Shown here one piece after another: positions 1 to 5,753 of a stretch of 6,975 bases of DNA (position 1 is the first letter of the stretch; each line of letters opens with the position of its first letter). The notes under the pieces are model-generated. The model had not been told where the DNA came from. It did no database searches and was given only the letters and a program-made list of their open reading frames with translations. The translations under genes and the position numbers were made by a program. Origin of the DNA: Deltaproteobacteria bacterium (GTDB lineage Bacteria > JAUYMQ01); the NCBI GenBank assembly GCA_030698575.1, contig JAUYMQ010000165.1:1-6975 (forward strand). The letters run 5' to 3'.

Positions 1-768
1 AACGCCCTGGACGCCATGCCCGACGGCGGCAAGCTGACGGTCGCCACCTCGAATGAACGCATGGAGCCGGGGGCCGGGGGGAACGCTTCAGGGCTGCTTT
101 CGGGCGACAAGGTGGTGGTGAGCGTGACGGATACGGGGCCGGGCATGGCCGCGGATGTCGTGGATAAGATCTTCGAGCCCTTCTATACGACGAAGGCCCT
201 CGGAAGGGGAACGGGTCTCGGCCTGGCCATCGTGGAAGGCATCGTCAGGCAGAGCGGCGGCCAGATCGACGTTCGGAGCGCTCCCGGCAGGGGCACGACC
301 TTCAAGATCTATCTGGCCCGGTCGGAACGGGCGCGGGACGCTCTCACGGGCAAGAATGATCAGCCGGAGATCTCGGGAGGGACGGAGACGATCCTGCTCG
401 TCGAAGACGAGCCCGCTGTGCGGGAGCTGGCGGTGCGAACGCTCCGATCGCGCGGCTACAACGTGCTCGAGGCTCCGGACGGGAAGGCGGCGCTGGCGCT
501 CGGCAAGAGGTTCACGACGGACATCCATCTCCTTCTGACCGACATGAGCATGCCGGAGATGAACGGGCGGGAGCTTGCCGATCGGCTGGTCGCGCTCCGG
601 CCCGGGACGAAAGTGGCCTACATGTCGGGGTACATGGACAACGAGATCCTGGAGCAGGAACGGTCGCTTCGCGGCCGGTCCTTTCTGCAGAAGCCCTTCA
701 TGTCGAACGCGCTGCTCGAAGCCGTCCGCGAGGCGCTCGATTCGCCGGAGACGGTCGCCGGGGAGTGA
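1..768 (+). CDS. Hybrid sensor histidine kinase, C-terminal part (HATPase_c plus receiver), 5' truncated
   Basis: The reading frame is open from the first base and ends in TGA, giving 255 residues; the sensor and dimerisation/phosphoacceptor-His regions lie outside the window. Seen in order: N-box NALDAMPDGG (residues 1-10), G1 box DTGPGM (about 44-49), F box IFEPFYTTK (about 57-65), G2 box GRGTGLGLAI (about 68-77), then a short linker and a complete receiver domain from about residue 128. The receiver has the acidic pocket VEDE (about 134-137), phosphoacceptor Asp in LLTDMSMPEMNG (about residue 181, codon 541-543), the Ser of YMSGY and the Lys of LQKPF (about 231). All key residues are present, so it should be an active ATP-dependent kinase that passes phosphate to its own receiver. 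This layout is typical of PAS-containing hybrid kinases. It has no output domain, so a partner regulator elsewhere is inferred. It converges on the minus-strand kinase gene and is probably unrelated to the LPS genes. Confidence 0.95.
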   Translation, partial: NALDAMPDGGKLTVATSNERMEPGAGGNASGLLSGDKVVVSVTDTGPGMAADVVDKIFEPFYTTKALGRGTGLGLAIVEGIVRQSGGQIDVRSAPGRGTTFKIYLARSERARDALTGKNDQPEISGGTETILLVEDEPAVRELAVRTLRSRGYNVLEAPDGKAALALGKRFTTDIHLLLTDMSMPEMNGRELADRLVALRPGTKVAYMSGYMDNEILEQERSLRGRSFLQKPFMSNALLEAVREALDSPETVAGE

Positions 769-821
769 GAGGGGGAGGTATCCGCCGCCACTCCCGTTCC
801 GCTTCCTGATCCTCCGCCAAT
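769..821. other. Short convergent intergenic gap
   Basis: This 53-base gap separates the stop of the histidine kinase (+) from the stop of the Kdo-kinase-like gene (-). It contains only a weak GGGAG/CTCCC pairing with a 13-base loop and no T-run on either strand, so no intrinsic terminator can be called. Transcripts from the two sides may overlap or end by Rho. Confidence 0.5.
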
Positions 822-1637
822 CTAGAAGTGAACACGCGCCCGCAGGCGGGCCAGACCGAGCGCGCCGCGGGCGGCGCGGCGCCCCGCCGCGTCGTCGCCG
901 AAGTAGGCGTCGCAGAAGGCCTCGACGTCTCCATCGTCAATGTGAAGCCCCCCGCGCCGGTGCTTTTGCACGCTGCGGTAAAGGCGCGCGAGGTTCCTGA
1001 TGCGCGCGCGCATCGGGAGTGGTCCCTCCAGGCGCTGCGCCCGGTCGAGATCGATCACCCAGGCCACCGAGCCGGGCTCCCCGCCGCCTTCTCCCACGAG
1101 CAGGTTCTTCAGATGCAGGTCGGCGTGGCTGACGCCCGCGTCATGCAGAGAGCGGATTGCGAAGGCGGAGGAACGGACGGCGGCGTGCCGCTTGGGCTCG
1201 GAGATCGGGCGCGCGAAGAGATTGAGAAGATCCCTCGCTTCGCCAATCTCGATCGTCGCAAGAAAACCGCGCACGGCCAGCGTGCCAGCGCTCCAGCCGA
1301 CGGCGATCGCGCGCGGGGTGGGCACGCCCGCGGCCCAGGCCGCGCGGGCCACCTCGAATTCGCGCAGAAAGCGGCTATGGCCCAGAAAACAATCGCGGGT
1401 GAGCCGGGCGAACAATCCGCCATGATGATAGCGGCGCAGGATGACGGCCGTGCCGCCCGGAAGAACGATCCGCCCGTGCCGTACCCGGCCCCGCGGCCCC
1501 GTGCCGGCCGACGCGCCGCCCTGCAGGGCCTCCACGAGGCCGGCCTTTATGAGGCTCTCGCAGAGCGCCTCTTCGGCCCTCATGACCCACGCGCCGGCGC
1601 GGACCTCGCGGACGGCGGCGAGGGACAGCTCAGTCAC
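822..1637 (-). CDS. Lipopolysaccharide (Kdo/InaA-family) kinase
   Basis: A 271-residue protein kinase-like enzyme of the family that phosphorylates Kdo or heptose of the LPS inner core (KdkA/WaaP/InaA type). Visible motifs are a glycine-rich N-lobe ending in AVILRRYHHGGL (about 64-75), an alpha-C-like FLREFEVARAA with Glu93, the catalytic loop HADLHLKN (171-178, catalytic Asp173 and metal-binding Asn178), and the DFG-equivalent VIDLDRA with Asp196. The Arg pair in the LRRYHHGG segment sits where classical kinases carry the ATP-binding Lys; LRxYxRGG is how I remember this family. The start is GTG at 1637-1635, preceded by a good Shine-Dalgarno (GAAGGTG, 1651-1645, 7-base spacer). It overlaps the lptF stop in GTGACTGA, so translation is probably coupled. 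There is no signal peptide or membrane segment, fitting a cytoplasmic enzyme acting on nascent LPS. Whether the acceptor is Kdo or heptose cannot be read from the sequence. Confidence 0.88.
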   Translation of the reverse strand: MTELSLAAVREVRAGAWVMRAEEALCESLIKAGLVEALQGGASAGTGPRGRVRHGRIVLPGGTAVILRRYHHGGLFARLTRDCFLGHSRFLREFEVARAAWAAGVPTPRAIAVGWSAGTLAVRGFLATIEIGEARDLLNLFARPISEPKRHAAVRSSAFAIRSLHDAGVSHADLHLKNLLVGEGGGEPGSVAWVIDLDRAQRLEGPLPMRARIRNLARLYRSVQKHRRGGLHIDDGDVEAFCDAYFGDDAAGRRAARGALGLARLRARVHF

Positions 1638-2811
1638 GCTCGAACACCTTCAAACGGAAGAGCGATTGGAGAAGGGGGATGGCGGCGGGGCGCTCGCGCG
1701 CCGCGCGCACGAGGAGCATGATTCCGAGGCCGCCCAACAGGAGATTGGGCGACCAGACTGCGAGGATGGGAGGAAGCCCGCCCTTCTTGCCGACGACCTC
1801 GGCCACGGTCATGAGGGCGAAGTAGCTCAGGAAGACGAGAAGGGAGAGCACGAAGCCCCGGAAGCGGCTCGACTTCGGCGGCTGGATTCCCAGCGGCACG
1901 GCCAGCAGGCCGAAGACGACGCAGGCGAAGGGCAGGGCGAACTTCTGGTAGTAATGCACCTTCACGCGCCGTAAGTCGGTCAGGCCCCGCGCGTCGAGCA
2001 CGGTCCGCTGGTTGAGGCGCCAGATGAGATCCTTCAGCTCACCGACGTTCATGTCCTTTATCTTGGCGGGCTTGGCGCCGAGCGGCTCCAGGTAGTCGGA
2101 CAGATCGACCGTGATGTTCGATGATTCGAAGGTCGCCTCCTGATAGGTTTGGAAATCCTCCGACAGGAGATGGAACGAACCGTCCGCGAGCTTGAGCGAG
2201 ATCTTCAGCGACTCTGGGTCGTCCACGATCTCGCCGCTGCTGGCGAAAACCGTGAGCGGCCGCTTGGCCTCCTTCTCGTCGAACACGAGAATACCCCGCA
2301 GCTCCGAGCTCCCGGTCGGCTTCTCGTTCACGTAGAGAATGAGCCCGCTGTAGTCGGTGAAGACCCGCTCGGAGATCCCCATCGTGAACTTGGCCGAGAG
2401 ATCGTAGACGAGCCTGCGCATGGCGTCGCGGGACCAGGGCTCCACTTTGATGACGATCATAGTGGTGGTCAGGTAGGCGGCGATGGCGATCAGGGCGACG
2501 GGCCAGAGTATCTGGTAGAGGCTGACCCCGGAAGCCTTGAGCGCGAGAACCTCGCCGTCCGCCGAGAGCCTTCCGAGGCCGATGAGGATCGCGACGAGCA
2601 GCGCCATGGGGATCGAGAAGGAGACGAAGGGCGGTAGGATGTAGTAGCAGAGCCGCAGGAAGTCCCACAGGCCCACGCCCGCTCCCAGCGAACTCTCCAT
2701 GATGCGAAGGATGTTCTGGACGACGAGAACGAAGGTCACGACCACGATGCCGAGGAAAAAGAAGACGAGGATCTCCTTGGCCAGATACAGATTGAGCGTT
2801 TTTCGTATCAT
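1630..2811 (-). CDS. lptF: LPS export ABC transporter permease LptF (YjgP/YjgQ family)
   Basis: A 393-residue inner-membrane permease of the Lpt bridge; with LptG and the LptB ATPase it extracts LPS and passes it to LptC/A/D. Hydrophobic segments lie at about residues 15-35, 53-77 and 100-121, then a soluble beta-rich periplasmic (jellyroll) region at about 125-285, then segments at about 290-308, 319-337 and 348-368: the 3+3 pattern of LptF/LptG. The cytoplasmic coupling helix LSADGEVLALKASGVS (about 82-97) is the family signature that contacts LptB. Length is normal for the family. The N-terminus MIRKTLNLYLAKEIL matches family starts, although no clear Shine-Dalgarno precedes the ATG at 2811. 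LptF and LptG are paralogues; LptF is favoured by overall look, but LptG is possible, and no second permease gene is in the window. It is followed by the overlapping LPS kinase gene and lies 62 bases downstream of the CorC-type gene. Confidence 0.9.
   Translation of the reverse strand: MIRKTLNLYLAKEILVFFFLGIVVVTFVLVVQNILRIMESSLGAGVGLWDFLRLCYYILPPFVSFSIPMALLVAILIGLGRLSADGEVLALKASGVSLYQILWPVALIAIAAYLTTTMIVIKVEPWSRDAMRRLVYDLSAKFTMGISERVFTDYSGLILYVNEKPTGSSELRGILVFDEKEAKRPLTVFASSGEIVDDPESLKISLKLADGSFHLLSEDFQTYQEATFESSNITVDLSDYLEPLGAKPAKIKDMNVGELKDLIWRLNQRTVLDARGLTDLRRVKVHYYQKFALPFACVVFGLLAVPLGIQPPKSSRFRGFVLSLLVFLSYFALMTVAEVVGKKGGLPPILAVWSPNLLLGGLGIMLLVRAARERPAAIPLLQSLFRLKVFERD
1645..1651 (-). promoter_or_regulatory. 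Ribosome binding site for the GTG-started LPS kinase
   Basis: On the minus strand GAAGGTG lies 7 bases before the GTG at 1637, inside the 3' end of lptF. It supports a GTG start and translational coupling across the 8-base overlap. Confidence 0.55.
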
Positions 2812-2838
2812 CGCGGATCGCCGTGGGTGGGAGCGTGA

Positions 2839-2868
2839 GCTATATCACGGGAATTCGTGCAAGGGCAA
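2839..2868 (-). promoter_or_regulatory. Possible promoter of lptF
   Basis: In the 62-base gap before lptF the minus strand reads TTGCCC (2868-2863), an 18-base spacer, then TATAGC (2844-2839) preceded by TGA, i.e. an extended -10. A start near 2832 would leave a leader of about 20 bases. The match is partial (4/6 in each box) and lptF could equally be read through from the upstream gene. Confidence 0.35.
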
Positions 2869-2873
2869 CGCGC

Positions 2874-4238
2874 TCAACTGCGGGGGCGCGTGTCGGTATC
2901 GGCCTGGCCGGTGGCGCGGGCTTCTTCGTCGCCGGATCCGGGCGGTTCGATCTTCACCCGGTGGATGCGTTTGCCGTCCATGTCGACGACCGTGAGCCTG
3001 TGACCCGACTCCTGGATAACCTCTCCCCCGCGCGGCAGCCGCTCGAGCCGGCTCAGAAGAAAGCCCGCGAGGGTTTCGTACTCAGGTGATTCCGGAAAGG
3101 GGAGGTTGTAGGCGTCCTTCAGATCCCCCAGGTTGAGCGAGGCGTCGACGAGAAGCGCCCCCCCGGGCAACCGCTCGACGGGTTTCTCTTCCAGATCGTA
3201 CTCGTCCTGGATCTCCCCGACGATCTCCTCGAGCAGATCCTCCATCGTAACCACACCCTCTACGTTGCCGTACTCGTTGACCACCATGCTCATTCCGAGC
3301 CGCCTTCGCTGCATTTCCTTCAGGAGCTGGCTCACCTTCTTGTTCTCCGGCACGAAGTGAACCGGATGGAGCAGATCCTTGATCACGATCGGCTCGTTGC
3401 GGGCCAGGCATTCGAGGAGATCCTTGTTGTAGAGAACGCCCTGCGTGTCGTCGATCGAGCGGCTGTAGACCGGGTAGCGCGAATAGCCGCTCTGCACGAC
3501 GAAGCTCAGTATCTCCTCCTGCGGGGCATCGACCCTGATGGCGTGAATCTTGGGGCGAGGCACCATCACCTCGCGGACGAGCTTTTCGCTGAACTCATAG
3601 ACGCCGTGAATCAGCTCGTGCTCCGGCGGCTCGAAGATCCCACGCTCCTTCCCCTCGCGGAGGAGAAAGTTGATCTCCTCGGGCGAAACGAAGGCCCCCT
3701 GCGTTCCGACCCCGAAGGCGCGCACGAGAAGCTTCGTGCTGGCTGTGAGCAGGCTGACGATCGGCTGGGCAATCCGCGCCACCGTCGTAATCGGCCCGAC
3801 GCAGAGCAGCGCCAGCGGCTCGGCGAAGCGGTAGCCGATGGCCTTCGGAATGAGCTGGCCGAAGGTAAGGACGAGGTAGGCGAACACGATCAGGGCGAGG
3901 AGAACGCTGACGCGGGCCACATCGGCGCTGAGCCCCGTGGCCCCAATGTCGTCCAGGAGGGGGCCGAGCGTGGGGGGAAGATGGGCCAGAGCCAGCACGC
4001 CGGCTCCGCCGGCCGCCAGCACCTGGAGGATCGTGACGCCGACCTGCGTCGTGGCAAACAGCCGCTCCGGCTTGTCGTGGAGCTTCATTACAGCCCGGGC
4101 GCGATCGTCCCCTTCCTCGACCAGTTCGCGAATTCTTCCCCTTCGCACGGAAATAAGGGCGGTCTCGGCCATGGAAAGGATGCCGGCCAGGAAAATGAGC
4201 AGGACTATCAGGAGAGCGCTAGGTACGAAGCTGTCCAT
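2874..4238 (-). CDS. CNNM/CBS-domain membrane protein, HlyC/CorC family ion transporter
   Basis: A 454-residue protein with the standard three-part layout. First comes an N-terminal CNNM (DUF21) membrane domain with segments at about 5-24, 62-86, 108-130 and 138-165, including LSMAETALISVRRGRIREL (21-39). Next is a pair of CBS domains at about 225-345 (MVPRPKI, SRYPVYS, GVLYNKDLL; then GMSMVVNEYGNVEGVVTMEDLLEEIVGEI). Last is a CorC_HlyC domain at about 353-432 (LLVDASLNLGDL ... ETLAGFLL ... RIHRVKI), with a charged tail. Relatives are linked to Mg2+/divalent cation efflux or resistance; the 'hemolysin' name is historical. The ATG at 4238 is chosen because the membrane domain starts there and a perfect -10 box lies upstream; starts at 4301 or 4328 would fall on or before that promoter. 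GAGGTG (4255-4250) is a fair but distant RBS. Oddity: the usual GELxPK motif reads GQLIPK (127-132). Confidence 0.92.
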   Translation of the reverse strand: MDSFVPSALLIVLLIFLAGILSMAETALISVRRGRIRELVEEGDDRARAVMKLHDKPERLFATTQVGVTILQVLAAGGAGVLALAHLPPTLGPLLDDIGATGLSADVARVSVLLALIVFAYLVLTFGQLIPKAIGYRFAEPLALLCVGPITTVARIAQPIVSLLTASTKLLVRAFGVGTQGAFVSPEEINFLLREGKERGIFEPPEHELIHGVYEFSEKLVREVMVPRPKIHAIRVDAPQEEILSFVVQSGYSRYPVYSRSIDDTQGVLYNKDLLECLARNEPIVIKDLLHPVHFVPENKKVSQLLKEMQRRRLGMSMVVNEYGNVEGVVTMEDLLEEIVGEIQDEYDLEEKPVERLPGGALLVDASLNLGDLKDAYNLPFPESPEYETLAGFLLSRLERLPRGGEVIQESGHRLTVVDMDGKRIHRVKIEPPGSGDEEARATGQADTDTRPRS

Positions 4239-4269
4239 CGACGGACGGGCACCTCGGAAGCAGGAAGAC

Positions 4270-4286
4270 GGGGCCCATGGGGCCCC
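4270..4286 (-). repeat. Short GC-only hairpin in the predicted 5' leader of the CorC-type transcript
   Basis: GGGGCCC (4270-4276) and GGGCCCC (4280-4286) pair perfectly over 7 bp around a 3-base loop. Given the TATAAT at 4305-4300, transcription should begin near 4293, placing this stem about 7 bases from the mRNA 5' end and well before the ATG at 4238. No T-run follows on either strand, so it is not an intrinsic terminator. A 5' stability stem or a chance GC palindrome are the alternatives. Confidence 0.5.
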
Positions 4287-4299
4287 ATAAGTTCGCGTC

Positions 4300-4330
4300 A
4301 TTATAGGGCATAGGCCCTCCCGGCGCACAA
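4300..4330 (-). promoter_or_regulatory. Promoter for the CorC-type gene and probably lptF/kinase
   Basis: The minus strand has a perfect TATAAT (4305-4300) in an otherwise very GC-rich sequence. The best upstream element is TTGTGC (4330-4325), only a 3/6 match with a 19-base spacer, so the -35 is weak. The leader to the ATG at 4238 would be about 55 bases. Confidence 0.55.
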
Positions 4331-4341
4331 GTTTCTCGGAA

Positions 4342-4367
4342 AGCGGGCGGCCCCTTCGAGGCCCGCT
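4342..4367. repeat. Inverted repeat between the divergent promoters
   Basis: AGCGGGC (4342-4348) and GCCCGCT (4361-4367) form a perfect 7-base inverted repeat with a 12-base spacer, located upstream of both -35 boxes. Its position suits a shared operator or activator site, but a repeat made almost only of G and C can arise by chance here. Confidence 0.4.
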
Positions 4368-4395
4368 CCGGAAGACCCGCGGAGGCCAAAATCAG

Positions 4396-4423
4396 TTGAC
4401 TTTTCAAGGGAATCTGATAGCTT
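4396..4423 (+). promoter_or_regulatory. Sigma70-type promoter for the heptosyltransferase operon
   Basis: TTGACT (4396-4401, 5/6 to consensus) is followed by a 16-base spacer and TAGCTT (4418-4423), which is preceded by TGA, i.e. an extended -10. Transcription would begin near 4430, leaving a leader of about 97-133 bases depending on the start codon. The -35 lies in a locally AT-rich patch, which strengthens the call. Confidence 0.6.
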
Positions 4424-4468
4424 GGCGGCGCCTCACGGGGCCCGGCCGGGGGCTGTCTTCATGGTCCC

Positions 4469-4491
4469 GGTCGGGAGGCGGTCTCCCGGCC
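4469..4491 (+). other. Hairpin in the leader of the heptosyltransferase operon
   Basis: Bases 4469-4477 and 4483-4491 pair as a 9-bp stem (one G-U) around a 5-base loop, with core GGGAG/CTCCC. It is not followed by a T-run. It sits about 35 bases before ATG 4527 and about 70 before ATG 4563. It may shape translation or be incidental in a GC-rich leader. Confidence 0.35.
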
Positions 4492-4562
4492 CGCGACCCC
4501 GTCCCTCCCCCTCCGGGAAACCCCGAATGTCCGAGCGCAGCATGCCAGGCCGAAGCCGTCAT

Positions 4563-5753
4563 ATGGCTCTTCGCGCGCCTGAGCGCGTCCTCGTCATCCG
4601 GCTTTCGGCCATCGGCGACGTCGTCCGCACCCTTCCCGCAGTCATAGCCCTTCGCCGAGCCCTTCCGGACGCCCATCTCGCGTGGCTCGTCGAGGAGGGC
4701 GCCGCCGAGGCGCTGGCGGGGCATCCCGACATCGACACCCTGTGGATTATTCCCCGGCGGCGCTGGCGCGACGGCCTTCGATCGTGGCGAACGGCGCCGG
4801 CCACGCTCCGCGACATGATCGCCTTCGCCCGCAGGCTCCGCGCCGCGAGGTTCGACTGGGTGGTGGATTTCCACGGCATCCTGAAGAGCGGCCTCTGGGC
4901 AATGGCCACCGGGGCGCCGCTCCGGGCCGGCTACGAGGCCGGCGGCAACCGGGGGTGGGGGAGCCGTGAGGGAAACCGGTTGTTCACGAACCGGCGCGCT
5001 GCCGTTCCGATGCGCCGCATCTCGCGCTTCGACCGCAACGCCATACTGGCGCGCTTCGTCTGGACGGAGCTGCTCGGCCGGGATGCCTCCACCTGCCCGG
5101 TGGCTCCCGGCGGCAGCCTCCTGCCTGTTGCGTCTTCCGTGCAAGCGGAGATCGACCGGTGGCTCGAGGCGACCGCGCCGGAGGCTTCGGGCGGCGATCC
5201 GCCGTCCGGCGGCTACGTGGCGGTTCACCCTGGAAGCTCGGAGAGCACGGCCTACAAGCGCTGGTTTCCGGAGCGCTACGGGGATGTGGCCGACGCGCTC
5301 ATCGAGCGCGGTTTCCGCGTGATCTTCACCTGGGGGCCGGGCGAGAAAGCGTCCGTGGAATCCATCGTCAGCGCGATGATGCACCCGGCGCTCATCGCCC
5401 CCGAGACACCCAGCCTGCAGCATCTGGGGGCGATCTTCCGCCGCTGCCGCTTGCTCATCGGGAACGACACCGGACCGATGCACATCGCGGCCCTTTCGGG
5501 AACACCCGTCGTCGCCGTGTTCGGCCCCACCGACGCCATCGAGAATGCGCCCTACGCCGGTGTTCCATCGATCGTGGTCCGGAAAGACGTCGGGTGCCGC
5601 TGTCCCAAGCGCCGGTGCCTCACGCGGGCCTGCTTCGAAGCCGTCGATGCGAAGGACGTCCTTGACGCGGCACTCGGCATTCTGGGCGAGCCGTCCGGCG
5701 CCGGCCTGTGCAGCGCCTCCCGGGCTGCGGGGGAGCGGCGAACCCATGAATGA
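4563..5753 (+). CDS. Glycosyltransferase family 9, heptosyltransferase I (WaaC)-like
   Basis: A 396-residue GT-B enzyme expected to transfer heptose from ADP-heptose to Kdo-lipid A at the cytoplasmic face of the inner membrane. N-domain: VLVIRLSAIGDVVRTLPAV (9-27), whose Asp18 aligns with the Asp of the WaaC/WaaF GD motif, and DWVVDFHGILKSGLWA (98-113). C-domain: VAVHPGSSESTAYKRWFPERY (219-239) with Lys232 likely contacting the sugar phosphate, and LLIGNDTGPMHIAALSGTPVVAVFGPTD (297-324), the ADP-heptose binding signature. A Cys cluster follows (C345, C347, C352, C357). The start is uncertain: ATG 4563 gives the family-like N-terminus, while in-frame ATGs at 4527 (weak GGGA upstream) and 4542 would add 12 or 7 residues. 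The stop overlaps the next start in ATGAATGA. WaaC assignment rests on the motif and the WaaF neighbour; another core heptosyltransferase is possible. Confidence 0.88.
   Translation: MALRAPERVLVIRLSAIGDVVRTLPAVIALRRALPDAHLAWLVEEGAAEALAGHPDIDTLWIIPRRRWRDGLRSWRTAPATLRDMIAFARRLRAARFDWVVDFHGILKSGLWAMATGAPLRAGYEAGGNRGWGSREGNRLFTNRRAAVPMRRISRFDRNAILARFVWTELLGRDASTCPVAPGGSLLPVASSVQAEIDRWLEATAPEASGGDPPSGGYVAVHPGSSESTAYKRWFPERYGDVADALIERGFRVIFTWGPGEKASVESIVSAMMHPALIAPETPSLQHLGAIFRRCRLLIGNDTGPMHIAALSGTPVVAVFGPTDAIENAPYAGVPSIVVRKDVGCRCPKRRCLTRACFEAVDAKDVLDAALGILGEPSGAGLCSASRAAGERRTHE
5729..5735 (+). promoter_or_regulatory. Ribosome binding site for waaF
   Basis: GGGGGAG lies 10 bases before ATG 5746, inside the end of the upstream gene. 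It fixes the waaF start within an open frame that runs much further upstream. Confidence 0.55.

Larger units (their letters stand above)
4239..4562. other. Divergent intergenic control region between the CorC-type gene and the heptosyltransferase operon
   Basis: No gene is supported in these 324 bases (fewer if the plus-strand gene starts at 4527). They hold, from left to right: the RBS and leader of the minus-strand gene, a 7-bp GC hairpin (4270-4286), a minus-strand promoter (4300-4330), an inverted repeat (4342-4367), a plus-strand promoter (4396-4423) and a GC-rich plus-strand leader with a hairpin (4469-4491). The AT-richer patches at 4287-4305 and 4388-4423 coincide with the promoters. 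Confidence 0.7.

Noticed and set aside
769-821. Bidirectional terminator between the convergent genes
   Set aside because: Only a 5-bp stem with a long loop and no T-run on either strand.
828-1721. 297-codon open frame on the plus strand opposite the LPS kinase gene
   Set aside because: It lies almost wholly antisense to a well-supported kinase, has no family motif and a composition rich in Arg, Ala and Gly, as expected for a shadow frame in GC-rich DNA.
2847-2860. Palindrome-like CACGGGAATTCGTG before lptF
   Set aside because: The arms are out of register around GAATTC, so it is not a true dyad.
3357-4313. 318-codon open frame on the plus strand opposite the CorC-type gene
   Set aside because: Antisense shadow of a clear CNNM/CBS gene; low-complexity charged translation with no domain.
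4239-4328. N-terminal extension of the CorC-type protein (starts at 4328 or 4301)
   Set aside because: The extra residues are not membrane-like, and both starts fall on or upstream of the TATAAT promoter, so they would not be in the mRNA.
5545-5745. Upstream extension of waaF
   Set aside because: It would run deep into the WaaC-like gene; the RBS and the CPNWVGD N-terminus both point to ATG 5746.
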